Notes under the pieces: generated by a model
What the model saw: the letters and a program-made list of their open reading frames with translations, nothing else
Database searches by the model: none
Told to the model about the DNA's origin: nothing
Program-made: the position numbers and the translations under genes
Assembly (NCBI GenBank): GCA_030652255.1
Contig: JAUSAZ010000194.1
Location: forward strand, 43,288 to 107,287
From: Myxococcales bacterium
Lineage (GTDB): Bacteria; Myxococcota_A; Polyangia; Polyangiales; Ga0077539
DNA length: 64,000 nucleotides
Direction: 5' to 3'
Shown here: one piece after another, positions 25,836 through 35,498 of the stretch
Position numbering within the stretch: position 1 is the stretch's first letter
How the letters are laid out: every line of letters begins with the position of its first letter

Positions 25836-27401
25836 ATGCGGCGCCACATCTCCCTGCCGGTCGCGCTCTCACTGGTGCCTGCCGGCGCGCAGGCCTTCAC
25901 CTTCGAGTCGGCGTTCTCCCACGGCTGCCACGAGGAGATCACCCGGGTCGCGCTCGGGGGGGTAGGCTGGCCGCGGGCGGAGCGGCCGCCGACCACCCCG
26001 GCCGACGACGGCCCGCGCCTCGCGCGCGACCTGCCCTTCGACCCCCCGGACGACGCCCGCGACCCGTGGTCGCTCGCGCTGCTGCTCGGCGCCCGCGACA
26101 ACGACCTGCACGGCTACGCGGCCAACGAGTTCCAGGAGCTCGCGGCGGTGCACGCGGCGCCCGACGACCAGCGGGAGCACTGCCTCCGGGCCCCGACGGA
26201 CGACGGCCCCGAGGGCGACCGCGCGGCCCTCGCGGCGTGCCGCGGGTTCATCCTCGAGGAGGTCGCCCTGGCGGTAGGCGGCGGCGACGAGGTCGACCTG
26301 CGCGCCACGGCGACCGCGCGCGTGACGCTCCCCTTCAGCGGCCGCCGCGACGCCCGGGTGCAGCGCTACGGCTGGCACATGGGCCGCGCCCTCCATGCGC
26401 TCCAGGACAGCTTCTCGCACACCCTCCGCTCGCCCGACCTCCGGCGGGTGCGGCACGTCCTGAACTTCGCCGACCCGGCGCAGGGCAACGGGTACGACGA
26501 GGCCCGCGACGGCCACGACCACATCGCCGCGCTCGACGGCTGCGACGCCGCCTCGGCGATCGAGGCCCGCCGCGCCGCGGTCGCCACCGAGGCCAGCGCC
26601 GAGCTGCTGCGCGCGGTGGTCGAGGGCCCCGGCGGGGCCCCGATCCGGGTCGCGCGCGCGGCGGCGGTCGTCGACGCGTGGTTCGTCGTCGAGCCGGGGT
26701 GCGTCTTCGCCAACCGGTACTGCGCGGCGCCCGAGCTCGCGGAGGTGGGCCCCGGATGCGCCGCGGGCCCCGCCGCCCCGCGGGGCGCCGCCGGGTCCGC
26801 GGTGGCCGTGCTCGCCGCGCTCGGGGTCGCGCTCCGCCGGCGCCGGCGCTCGCTCGCGACGGGCGCGCTGGCGGCCGGCCTCGCCCTCCTGCCGCGCGGC
26901 GGGCACGCGCAGACGCCAGGTCCCGCGATGCCCAACGAGCCCGGTCGCCTGGCCATCCGGGCGCTCGTGGCCGCGTCCTTCGACCGCGGCGCCATGGCGG
27001 TCTCCGCCGGCGCGCACTACCGCCTCTCGTCGCGCTTCACCGTCGGGCTCACGGCGGAATACAACCCGTGGTATTCACTCGCCACGGCGCGGGTGTTCAC
27101 CGGGGTGTTCAACGCCTACGCCACCGGGTCGTACGCGTGGCGGCGCGTGGGCAACCTGGTGCTGCACTCCAGCGTCGACCTCGGGACGAGCGTGCTGCTC
27201 GACGACCTGGTGGGCGCCAACGCGGGCTCCGTCGGGCTGTACATCGGGGCCAACATCCTGGGCGTGACCGTCGACCTGAGTCGCCACGTGCACCTGGTGG
27301 TGATGCCCGCGTCCATCGGCGTGCCCATCCCGCAGCTCGCCGGGGTGCCCATCATCTACCAGCAGTACCGCTTCTCCATCGGCGTGGAGTTCGACCCGTA
27401 G
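25836..27401 (+). CDS. Zinc phospholipase C-like domain fused to MYXO-CTERM-like segment and beta-barrel
   Basis: A 521-residue protein that looks like two secreted proteins in one frame. Residues 1-15 form a signal peptide; the N-terminal body has zinc phospholipase C/S1-P1-like motifs (SHGCHEEITRVAL and GWHMGRALHALQDSFSH). At about residues 305-335 a segment with PGCAAG, a hydrophobic stretch (SAVAVLAALGVAL) and RRRRR is just like a C-terminal MYXO-CTERM sorting tag. It is followed at once by a second signal-peptide-like stretch (TGALAAGLALLPRGGHAQ) and an outer-membrane beta-barrel ending VEFDP. No stop or good start codon separates the parts. Start: ATG 25836; an ATG four codons upstream is possible. 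Confidence 0.7.
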   Translation: MRRHISLPVALSLVPAGAQAFTFESAFSHGCHEEITRVALGGVGWPRAERPPTTPADDGPRLARDLPFDPPDDARDPWSLALLLGARDNDLHGYAANEFQELAAVHAAPDDQREHCLRAPTDDGPEGDRAALAACRGFILEEVALAVGGGDEVDLRATATARVTLPFSGRRDARVQRYGWHMGRALHALQDSFSHTLRSPDLRRVRHVLNFADPAQGNGYDEARDGHDHIAALDGCDAASAIEARRAAVATEASAELLRAVVEGPGGAPIRVARAAAVVDAWFVVEPGCVFANRYCAAPELAEVGPGCAAGPAAPRGAAGSAVAVLAALGVALRRRRRSLATGALAAGLALLPRGGHAQTPGPAMPNEPGRLAIRALVAASFDRGAMAVSAGAHYRLSSRFTVGLTAEYNPWYSLATARVFTGVFNAYATGSYAWRRVGNLVLHSSVDLGTSVLLDDLVGANAGSVGLYIGANILGVTVDLSRHVHLVVMPASIGVPIPQLAGVPIIYQQYRFSIGVEFDP

Positions 27402-27417
27402 GCTCTGGTGGGGGGCG

Positions 27418-28215
27418 TCAGAACGCGCCCGCGACGCTGAGGCCGCCGCCGGTGGTGCCGAGGGCCATGGGCGCGACGCGCACCGGGCTCGCGTGCAGGG
27501 CGGGAACGAGCCAGCCGACGCTCGCGCCCACCGCCGCGCCCGCAAGGACGTCGCTCGGGAAGTGCGACCCGGAGATGACCCGCGAGACGCCCACGAAGGT
27601 CGAGAGGGTGAGCCCGACGCCGAGGGCCGTGTACGCCGCGCCGGGGCTCGCCACGCGCCGCAGCACCTGGAAGGTCGCGAGGGTCGCGGCGAAGGCGTTG
27701 GCCGTGTGGCCGCTGAAGGACGACATGGCCGCGAGCCCGCCGGTGCGCTCGTCGAGCGGCGCGGCGTCGCCGTAGACGCTCGGGCGGGGGCGCTGCATCG
27801 CGAAGTTCATCAGGATGGCCACGGAGTTGGCGACCATCACCGACTCGATCACCACGGTGCCGTCGACCGCGGCGTTGGGGAAGCCCTCGGCGATCGCCAC
27901 GGCGGAGAGCGCGAGCAGGTCGATGCCCACGGCGGTCGCGTCGGCGACGTAGCCCACGGTGGGGTTGTAGTTGCCCGCGGCGCCGCGGTCGAAGGCGTTG
28001 ACCGTCGCCGGGTCGCAGCGCGGCGCGCAGTAGGGCGGGCGTAGCTCGGCCGCGATGAACCAGCTCGCGAGCACCGGCACGGAGAGGCCGAAGACGGGGA
28101 TGTCGACCGAGGGGTCGAGGCGGAAGGCCGGGGCGCGGGTCTGCGCCGGGGCGCGGGCGGAGAGCAGCAGCACGACGGGCGCGGCGAGCCAGGGCGAGCG
28201 GGCGCGAGGTGTCAT
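27418..28215 (-). CDS. PAP2-family phosphatase
   Basis: A 265-residue membrane or exported phosphatase of the type-2 phosphatidic acid phosphatase/haloperoxidase superfamily. The three active-site motifs are present: RPRPSVYG (C1), SFSGHTANAF (C2, Ser-Gly-His) and SRVISGSHFPSDVLAG (C3, Arg, His and Asp). It has an N-terminal signal (PWLAAPVVLLLSARAPAQ) and several hydrophobic helices, so the active site is probably outside the inner membrane, acting on lipid phosphates such as undecaprenyl pyrophosphate. The ATG at 28215 sits directly before the signal. It converges with the fusion gene, 16 bases away, and diverges from mreB. Confidence 0.82.
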   Translation of the reverse strand: MTPRARSPWLAAPVVLLLSARAPAQTRAPAFRLDPSVDIPVFGLSVPVLASWFIAAELRPPYCAPRCDPATVNAFDRGAAGNYNPTVGYVADATAVGIDLLALSAVAIAEGFPNAAVDGTVVIESVMVANSVAILMNFAMQRPRPSVYGDAAPLDERTGGLAAMSSFSGHTANAFAATLATFQVLRRVASPGAAYTALGVGLTLSTFVGVSRVISGSHFPSDVLAGAAVGASVGWLVPALHASPVRVAPMALGTTGGGLSVAGAF

Positions 28216-28332
28216 CGGCACCATGTGGTGAGGTGGGGCCGCGATCGCAATGCGGCAGCGCGACCGGGCGCGGGGGTGCGCCTGCCCACCGTGACGGGGC
28301 ATCGAGGGGGGATTTGGAGGGGAGGAGGGGGT

Positions 28333-28363
28333 TTGATCGGCGGGCGGGGTGCTGTGCTATAGA
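28333..28363 (+). promoter_or_regulatory. Promoter-like site before mreB
   Basis: TTGATC (28333-28338) and TGC-TATAGA (-10 hexamer 28358-28363, with extended -10 TG) are 19 bases apart, about 57 bases before the mreB start. It is the only good candidate for the whole elongasome operon. Confidence 0.4.
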
Positions 28364-28420
28364 CCGCCGCCTGGAGGCACCCGACGGTCGGGCGCCCGGC
28401 GATCGAGCGAAGGTGCGCGG

Positions 28421-29455
<1,035 letters not shown>

Positions 29456-29478
29456 GAGCCGTGGGGCCATAGACGCCG

Positions 29479-30384
29479 ATGACCCTCTGGCAGAGATACC
29501 GGGTCGTGCTGCTGTGCGTGGTGCTGCTGAGCATCCCCTTCTTCTTCCTGCGCACCACCCTCAAGGACCCGACCCGCTACGACGAGTTCGACCGCCTGGT
29601 GCTGCCCGCGGTCGCCTTCCTCGAGGACAAGATCGACCTGCCGGTGCGAGGCGCCGCGGAGATCTGGAGCGACTACATCTACCTCGTGCGGGTGAAGCGC
29701 GAGAACGACCGGCTCACCGCCGAGAACGCCCGGCTGCGCAGCGAGGCCGCGCGGCACCAGAGCGAGTTCGGGGAGAACCACCGGCTGCGGCGGCTGCTCC
29801 AGCTTCGGGTGGAGACGCCCGGCGAGGTGTACGCCGCGGAGGTCATCGCGCGGGACACGTCGCCCTTCTTCCGCGTGACGCGCCTCGCGATCACGTCGCA
29901 GGACCGCACGCGCCTGCGCTCGGGCCAGCCGGTGATCACCCCCGACGGCCTCGTGGGGCAGGTGTCGCGGGTGTTCGGCAGCTACGCCGACGTGCTGCTG
30001 AGCGTCGACTCGCGCAGCGCCGTCGACGTGATGGTCGAGCGCTCCGGCGCGCGCGGCATCGTGCGGGGCACCGGCGAGCGCGACCGCTACGCGGCGAAGG
30101 TGGAGTACCTCCAGCGCACCGACGACGTGCGCGTGGGCGACGCGGTGGTCACCTCGGGGCTCGGCTGCCGCTTCCCCGCGGGGCTGCTGGTGGGGCGCGT
30201 CGCGGCGGTCACCCGCCGGGAGTTCGGGCTCTACCAGGAGGTCGAGCTCGCGCCCGCGGTGAACTTCTCGCGGCTCTCGGAGGTGCTGGTGCTCGCCACG
30301 GAGGCCGTCGACCGGCCGGGCTGCCGACCCGGCGCGGGCACCACGCCGCGCGCCCGCCGGGCGGAGACCCGGGGAGGCAGCTGA
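29479..30384 (+). CDS. mreC: Rod-shape-determining protein MreC
   Basis: A 301-residue periplasmic scaffold anchored by one N-terminal helix (RVVLLCVVLLSIPFFFL, about residues 8-24). A coiled coil follows (KRENDRLTAENARLRSEAA, about 74-92) and then the tandem beta-barrel domains with GLVGQVSRVFGSYADVLLSVD typical of MreC. It activates PBP2-RodA. The last 25 residues are a basic, Pro/Gly-rich tail. The stop is three bases before the mreD start. Confidence 0.92.
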   Translation: MTLWQRYRVVLLCVVLLSIPFFFLRTTLKDPTRYDEFDRLVLPAVAFLEDKIDLPVRGAAEIWSDYIYLVRVKRENDRLTAENARLRSEAARHQSEFGENHRLRRLLQLRVETPGEVYAAEVIARDTSPFFRVTRLAITSQDRTRLRSGQPVITPDGLVGQVSRVFGSYADVLLSVDSRSAVDVMVERSGARGIVRGTGERDRYAAKVEYLQRTDDVRVGDAVVTSGLGCRFPAGLLVGRVAAVTRREFGLYQEVELAPAVNFSRLSEVLVLATEAVDRPGCRPGAGTTPRARRAETRGGS

Positions 30385-30386
30385 GC

Positions 30387-30890
30387 GTGCGCAACGCCGC
30401 GCTGCTGCTGGCCGGGGTGCTGCTGCTGCTGGCGCAGACGGTCATCGCGCGGGTGCTCTGGTCGGAGTACCCCGCGCCGTCGCTGGTGCTGCCGATGGTG
30501 CTCTACATGTCCGTGGGCGAGTACTCCCTCGCGCGCGGCGTGTCCGTGGCCTTCGTGCTCGGCTACCTCACGGACGTCTTCTCCGGCGGCTCGCTCGGCC
30601 TCTGGACCTTCACCCTCGTGAGCATCTTCCTCCTCGCGCGGGTCGCGGGGCTCAAGCTGTTCCTGCACGGTGTGGTGTTCCAGATGGTGCTGGCCTTCGT
30701 GGCGTCGTGCGTGGCGGGCGTCGGGATGATGGGGCTGCTGCTCGTGTTCGACCGGCGGGTGCTCGCGGTGCTACCAGCCCTCGGCGTCGTGGCGTCGCAG
30801 GCGCTCGCGACGGCGGCCTGCGCGCCGCTGGTGTTCCGCTTCGTGCAGGCGCTGCCGGGCACCACGTCGCGGCCCGACGAGATGGGCTGA
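30387..30890 (+). CDS. mreD: Rod-shape-determining protein MreD
   Basis: A 167-residue inner-membrane protein with about five helices, of normal MreD size. Segments such as NAALLLAGVLLLLAQTVIA, GVSVAFVLGYLTDVFSGGSLG and the VVFQMVLAFVASCVAG helix match the family pattern; the FVLGYLTDVFSG motif is characteristic. The start is a GTG at 30387, two bases after the mreC stop, under a GGAGGC-type site inside mreC. Confidence 0.88.
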   Translation: MRNAALLLAGVLLLLAQTVIARVLWSEYPAPSLVLPMVLYMSVGEYSLARGVSVAFVLGYLTDVFSGGSLGLWTFTLVSIFLLARVAGLKLFLHGVVFQMVLAFVASCVAGVGMMGLLLVFDRRVLAVLPALGVVASQALATAACAPLVFRFVQALPGTTSRPDEMG

Positions 30891-30909
30891 GGAGACCGGA
30901 TACCCCCCA

Positions 30910-32829
30910 ATGGCGCCCGTCGAACTCGTGCAGAAGGCCGGCCTCGGAGAGATCCGCGAGCGCGTGCGCTTCATGAGCCTCGTGGTGGTGCTCGGGGTGT
31001 TCCTGCTCGCCGGCCGGATCTTCTGGATACAGATCGTCGACAACGAGCGCTGGCTCACGATCGCCGAGAACAACGTGCTGCGCCGGGTCGACCTGCCCTC
31101 GACGCGCGGGATGATCCGCGACGTCCGGGGGAGGGTGATCGCCGCCAACCGCCCCGCCTACAACGTCTACGTCATCCCCGGGTACTTCCCCCTCGAGCGC
31201 TTCACCCGCTTCGCGGACTTCCTCGGCCTCAACCGCGACGAGCGCGACCGCCTCGAGGCACGGATGCGCAACGCCGAGGGCTCGCGGCGCTACCAGCACA
31301 TGCTCGCCCGCTCGGACATCGACCGGGAGTCCCTCGCGCTCATCGAGACGCACCGGGCGGAGTTCCCGCGGGGCATCTCGGTGATCGCGACGCCGGTGCG
31401 CAACTACCCCTTCGGCGAGCTCGCGGCGCACGCGCTGGGCTTCCTCAACGAGGTCAACGCCGACGACCTGACGGAGTTCGCGGGCCGCGACTACCGCGCG
31501 GGCGAGCGCATGGGGCGCTCCGGGGTCGAGCAGGCGTGGGAGTCCATCCTGCGGGGCCGCCGCGGCTGGGTGCGCCAGGAGCAGAGCGTGGGGGGCCTGC
31601 TCATCACGCGCGACTCCATCGCGGGGCTCACCCCCGACCGGCGGCGCGACCCGGTGCCCGGCCGCGACCTCGTGCTCACGCTCGACATGGAGCTCATGCG
31701 CGCCATCGACCGGGTGTTTCGCGGCAAGCCCAGCGGCGCCGCGGCGGTGGTGGAGGTGCGCACGGGCCGGGTGCTCGCGCTCTACTCCAAGCCCAGCATC
31801 GACCCCAACACCATGGTCATGGGCATCTCGGCCCTGGTCAACCGCGAGATCGACGAGAACCCGTACCGCCCGCGCATCGACAAGACCATCTACGAGAGCT
31901 ACTACCCCGGCTCGACCTTCAAGCCCTTCACGGCGCTCGCGGGGCTCGAGGCGGGGCTCATCGACGAGCGCTCGCAGGTGACCTGCACCGGGCGCCACAT
32001 GCTGGGCCTCGGGCGCGGCCGGCGGGTGTTCCGGTGCAAGCACGTGCACGGCGTGGTGAGCCTGCACCGGGCCCTCGTCGAGTCGTGCAACGTGTACTTC
32101 TACACGCTCGCCGAGGCCATCTCGCTCGACCGCATCGCGAGCATGGCCTTCGACTTCGGGCTCGGGCGCCGCTCGGGCATCGGCATCAACCAGGAGACGC
32201 CGGGGTTCATCCCGACGCGCGCCTGGTACGCGCAGAACTACCCCGGGCAGTTTCGCACCGGCCACACGCTCAACACCGCCATCGGGCAGGGCAACGTGCG
32301 CGTGACGGTGCTCCAGCTGGCGATGGCCTACGCCGCCCTGGCCAACGGCGGCACCCTCTTCGTCCCGCAGCTGGTCTCCCGCGTCGAGGGGCCCGACGGC
32401 ACGGTCATCCAGACCTTCCCCCCGACGGTGCGCCACCAGGTGCACGTCGACCCGGCGCACCTCGCGATGATCACCAGCGCCCTCGCCGGGGTCATCTCCG
32501 ACCCCCACGGCACCGCCCACGCGGCGCAGGTCGCCGAGGTCGACGTGGCGGGCAAGACCGGCACCGCCCAGGTGTCTCGCATCGTGCGCGACCCCACGGA
32601 CCCGCGGCGCGGCTGGTCGACGCAGCGCGACCACGCGTGGTTCGCCGGCTTCGCCCCCGCGGCCAGCCCCGAGATCGCCGTGGTGCTGCTCGTCGAGCAC
32701 GGCGGGTCCGGCGGCCACGAGGCCGCGCCGCTCATGACCCAGATCGTGCGCGAGTACTTCACCCGCATCCGCCCCGGCGCGCCGATCCCCTCGGTGACCA
32801 CCTGGCGGGCGCACCAGCCGAGGCGCTGA
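30910..32829 (+). CDS. mrdA: Penicillin-binding protein 2 (elongasome transpeptidase)
   Basis: A 639-residue class B PBP that crosslinks peptidoglycan during side-wall growth. One N-terminal helix (VVVLGVFLLAGRIFWIQI, about 23-40) is followed by the pedestal domain (VDLPSTRGMIRDVRGRVIA) and the transpeptidase with all three motifs: STFK with nucleophile Ser at about 335, SCN at about 392-394, and KTG at about 549-551. It lies between mreD and rodA, with nine bases before rodA, its glycosyltransferase partner. Confidence 0.94.
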   Translation: MAPVELVQKAGLGEIRERVRFMSLVVVLGVFLLAGRIFWIQIVDNERWLTIAENNVLRRVDLPSTRGMIRDVRGRVIAANRPAYNVYVIPGYFPLERFTRFADFLGLNRDERDRLEARMRNAEGSRRYQHMLARSDIDRESLALIETHRAEFPRGISVIATPVRNYPFGELAAHALGFLNEVNADDLTEFAGRDYRAGERMGRSGVEQAWESILRGRRGWVRQEQSVGGLLITRDSIAGLTPDRRRDPVPGRDLVLTLDMELMRAIDRVFRGKPSGAAAVVEVRTGRVLALYSKPSIDPNTMVMGISALVNREIDENPYRPRIDKTIYESYYPGSTFKPFTALAGLEAGLIDERSQVTCTGRHMLGLGRGRRVFRCKHVHGVVSLHRALVESCNVYFYTLAEAISLDRIASMAFDFGLGRRSGIGINQETPGFIPTRAWYAQNYPGQFRTGHTLNTAIGQGNVRVTVLQLAMAYAALANGGTLFVPQLVSRVEGPDGTVIQTFPPTVRHQVHVDPAHLAMITSALAGVISDPHGTAHAAQVAEVDVAGKTGTAQVSRIVRDPTDPRRGWSTQRDHAWFAGFAPAASPEIAVVLLVEHGGSGGHEAAPLMTQIVREYFTRIRPGAPIPSVTTWRAHQPRR

Positions 32830-32838
32830 GGTCACCCG

Positions 32839-33948
32839 ATGGCGCGCACGATACAGCACCGGCTCCGGGACGAGTTCGACTGGCCGCTCTTCCTCGTGGT
32901 GTGCATCATCGCCACGCTCGGGGTGGTCAACCTCTACTCCGCCACCAGCGCGCAGACCGGCGCCCGCGCGGAGCTGTACATCCAGCAGATCTACTGGCTC
33001 GCCCTCGGCGGCGGCGTGGCCGTCATCGTGGCGGCGGTCGACTACAAGGTCTACGAGCGCTACGCGTACGGCGCGTACGTCGGGTCGATCGCGGCGCTGG
33101 TGCTGGTGTTCCTCGTGGGCAAGAGCATCCGCGGGACGCACCGGTGGATCCAGATCGGGAGCTTCCTCTTCCAGCCGAGCGAGTTCGTGAAGCTGTGCCT
33201 CATGCTCGCGGTCGCGCGCTACGTGCACCGCGACCAGCGCAGCGGCGCGTGGAGCCTCCGCGACCTCATCGCCCCGGGCGCCCTCATCGCCCTGCCGCTC
33301 GGTCTCATCATGGCGCAGCCCGACCTCGGCACGGCGCTCATCGTGGGCCTCGTGGCGGTGAGCACCCTCTCCCTGGTGCGCATCTCCTGGCGGAGCTTCG
33401 GCATCATCGCGGGCGGCGGGCTCGTGGGCGGCACCCTGCTCTGGCTCTACGGCATGAAGCAGTACCAGAAGGAGCGGCTGACCTCCTTCATGAACGAGCA
33501 GGTCGACGTGCAGGGCACCGGGTGGCAGGCGCACCAGAGCATGGTGGCCATCGGCAGCGGGCGCTGGTGGGGCCAGGGGTTCATGCAGTCCACGCAGAAC
33601 CAGCACCACTTCCTCCCGGACACGCACACCGACTTCCCCTTCCCGGTGTGGGCCCAGGAGCAGGGTTTTGCTGGGGTGGCGGTGGTGCTCGTGCTCTACC
33701 TCTTCCTCATCATCTGGGGCCTGCGCATCGCCTCGCTGGCCAAGGACCGCTTCGGCGCCGCGGTCGCCGTCGGGGTCTCGGCCCTGTTCTTCTGGCACGT
33801 GGTGTTCAACGTCGGGATGGTCACCCGCAGCCTCCCGGTGGTCGGGGTCACCCTGCCGTTCTTCTCCTATGGCGGCTCGAGCGTGCTGGCCATCCTCATC
33901 GGGGTCGGCCTCCTCATGAACGTCTCCATGCGCCGCCGGGCCCTGTAG
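32839..33948 (+). CDS. rodA: Peptidoglycan polymerase RodA (SEDS family)
   Basis: A 369-residue polytopic protein with about ten helices. Family motifs include the early STYSATS-like LYSATSAQ, GTHRWIQIG (loop after the third/fourth helix), FQPSEFVKL, QPDLGTAL, the large periplasmic loop with HTDFPFPVWAQEQG (the catalytic region with Asp) and the C-terminal GVTLPFFSYGGSS. It polymerises lipid II in complex with PBP2. It is the last gene of the elongasome operon. Confidence 0.94.
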   Translation: MARTIQHRLRDEFDWPLFLVVCIIATLGVVNLYSATSAQTGARAELYIQQIYWLALGGGVAVIVAAVDYKVYERYAYGAYVGSIAALVLVFLVGKSIRGTHRWIQIGSFLFQPSEFVKLCLMLAVARYVHRDQRSGAWSLRDLIAPGALIALPLGLIMAQPDLGTALIVGLVAVSTLSLVRISWRSFGIIAGGGLVGGTLLWLYGMKQYQKERLTSFMNEQVDVQGTGWQAHQSMVAIGSGRWWGQGFMQSTQNQHHFLPDTHTDFPFPVWAQEQGFAGVAVVLVLYLFLIIWGLRIASLAKDRFGAAVAVGVSALFFWHVVFNVGMVTRSLPVVGVTLPFFSYGGSSVLAILIGVGLLMNVSMRRRAL

Positions 33949-34009
33949 GCCCCGATCCGTCGCCGTCCCAGTGGGGGAGGAGGGCTGGTCTCCCGCCCGG
34001 CTCGGGTCC

Positions 34010-35029
34010 ATGCTCGCTGCCATGGACGCCACGGCACTCCCGCTCCCCCTTCGCACCGTCGACGCGGCCTCGTCCCTGCGGGCCACGCGCACCCTCTTCG
34101 CGACGCTCGGCGCGCTGCTGACGCCGCTGATGTTCCAGTGGGTGGGCGCCGAGCACGCGGCCCCCCTCGGGTGGCTCCCCACGCTGCTCCTGGGCGCCAT
34201 CTGCGGCGCCCTCGTCGCCCGCGTCGCCGCGCGCCCCGCCCCCAGCGCCGCCGCCGCGGTGGGCGCCACGCTCGGCCGCTCGCTGCTGCTCGGGGCCCTC
34301 GGCGGCGCGATGGTCTCCATCGCCACGGTCGCCAGCGCCGGCTTCGCCCTCACGCGCTTCCTGCCGGTCGCCGCGGCCTACGGCGTCGCCTACGGCCTCA
34401 TCGTGGGCGCCGGCTTCGGGCTGATCTTCTCGCTCTGGTCGCTCAGGGTGCGCGCCGCGCTGCGCCAGCCGTCGGCCAGCGGCGTCGAGCGCCTCACCAT
34501 CGAGGCCGCCACGCTCGTCGGGCTCTGCGCGGGCGTCGCCGGCTGGCGCTACCGCATCGACGTCCTGCACGCCGCCGCGGTGGGCCTCACGGTGGTCGCC
34601 TCGGTGCTCACCCTCGCCGCCATGCTCCGCGCGGTGCGCCTCGCCCGCTTCGAGCAGGCCGTCTCCGAAGGCTCGCTCGTGCTCGTCCCGCGCGAGGTCG
34701 AGCACGTCTCGTCGCCGCTCGTCTGGGCGCCGGTGCTCGACCATGTGCTGGTGCGCCCGCACGCCGTCGCCGCGCTCGAGCCCGTTCCCTTCCGCGGTCA
34801 GACCCCGAGCGAGGAGGTCGCCACCGTGCCGGGCGACCTCGCCCTCGTGCGCAGGGGCCTCGGCCGCACCGTGCTCGCCGGCATCGCCGGGCTCGCCATC
34901 ATCTCCGCCGCCCAGGTGGCCATCGTCGCCCGCGCGGCGTGGTGCACCTCCGGCTGCGGGCCCGAGGCCAGCGCCGCGCCCTGCGCCGGCGAGAGCGCCC
35001 CCTGCGCGCCCTGCTCGCGCGGGCGTTGA
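34010..35029 (+). CDS. Polytopic membrane protein of unknown function
   Basis: A 339-residue protein with seven or eight hydrophobic helices, among them TRTLFATLGALLTPLMFQWV, LGWLPTLLLGAICGALVARV, LLLGALGGAMVSIATVAS and GVAYGLIVGAGFGLIFSLW. A soluble loop of about 60 residues (EHVSSPLVWAPVLD onward) precedes a last helix (LAGIAGLAIISAAQVAIVA) and a Cys-rich tail with six cysteines in about 25 residues (CTSGCGPE, PCAGES, PCAPC) that may bind metal or form disulphides. No family was recognised. Three in-frame starts (GTG 33971, ATG 34010, ATG 34022) are possible; none has a strong ribosome-binding site. Confidence 0.6.
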   Translation: MLAAMDATALPLPLRTVDAASSLRATRTLFATLGALLTPLMFQWVGAEHAAPLGWLPTLLLGAICGALVARVAARPAPSAAAAVGATLGRSLLLGALGGAMVSIATVASAGFALTRFLPVAAAYGVAYGLIVGAGFGLIFSLWSLRVRAALRQPSASGVERLTIEAATLVGLCAGVAGWRYRIDVLHAAAVGLTVVASVLTLAAMLRAVRLARFEQAVSEGSLVLVPREVEHVSSPLVWAPVLDHVLVRPHAVAALEPVPFRGQTPSEEVATVPGDLALVRRGLGRTVLAGIAGLAIISAAQVAIVARAAWCTSGCGPEASAAPCAGESAPCAPCSRGR

Positions 35030-35063
35030 CCACGACGCCCCCCGCGCGCGCTATCGTGGGCGC

Positions 35064-35498
35064 GTGACCGACGACCCGCTCGCCCGCCTGCGCGCCGCCG
35101 CCCTCCACGGGCTCACCCCGCTCGCCCCCGTCGCCTTCTCCCGCCGCCCGAAGGCCCGCCGGGGCGTCACGCACCCGGAGATCCCCGTCGGCGCCGCGGC
35201 GCCCGCGCGCGAGCCGATGCCCGCGGTGCTCCTGCACGAGGCGGCCGCGTGGTGGCGCCGGTGCGCGCCCGGCTGGGCCCCGCCGCTGGAGGCGCTCGTC
35301 GAGCGCGGCGTGGTGGCGGTGCACCGCGAGGGCGCGACGCTGCGGGTCGACGCGCGCAACGCCGGGTACCGGGTGCGCGGGCTGCCGGAGGCGTGGATGG
35401 CCGTGGTGGTGGCCGCCCTCACCGGGCGCGAGATGGTCCCGACGCGCGCGGCGCTGCGCTCGGGGGTGGTGACCTTCCGGCCGGGGGTGTCGGCGTGA
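35064..35498 (+). CDS. Hypothetical protein coupled to amidase gene
   Basis: A 144-residue cytoplasmic protein, basic in the N-terminal half (FSRRPKARRGVTHPEI) and with a compact mixed C-terminal half (EALVERGVVAVHREGATLRV, GLPEAWMAVVVAALTG). No family was recognised. The GTG at 35064 lies six bases after a -10-like TATCGT with no Shine-Dalgarno, a pattern suggesting a leaderless transcript. Its stop overlaps the GTG start of the nitrilase-family gene (GTGA), so the two are coupled. Confidence 0.55.
   Translation: MTDDPLARLRAAALHGLTPLAPVAFSRRPKARRGVTHPEIPVGAAAPAREPMPAVLLHEAAAWWRRCAPGWAPPLEALVERGVVAVHREGATLRVDARNAGYRVRGLPEAWMAVVVAALTGREMVPTRAALRSGVVTFRPGVSA

Noticed and set aside
30652..34353. 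A 1,233-residue open frame on the minus strand
   Set aside because: Antisense of mreD, mrdA, rodA and the next gene; His/Asp/Arg/Val-rich mixture typical of shadow frames in GC-rich DNA.
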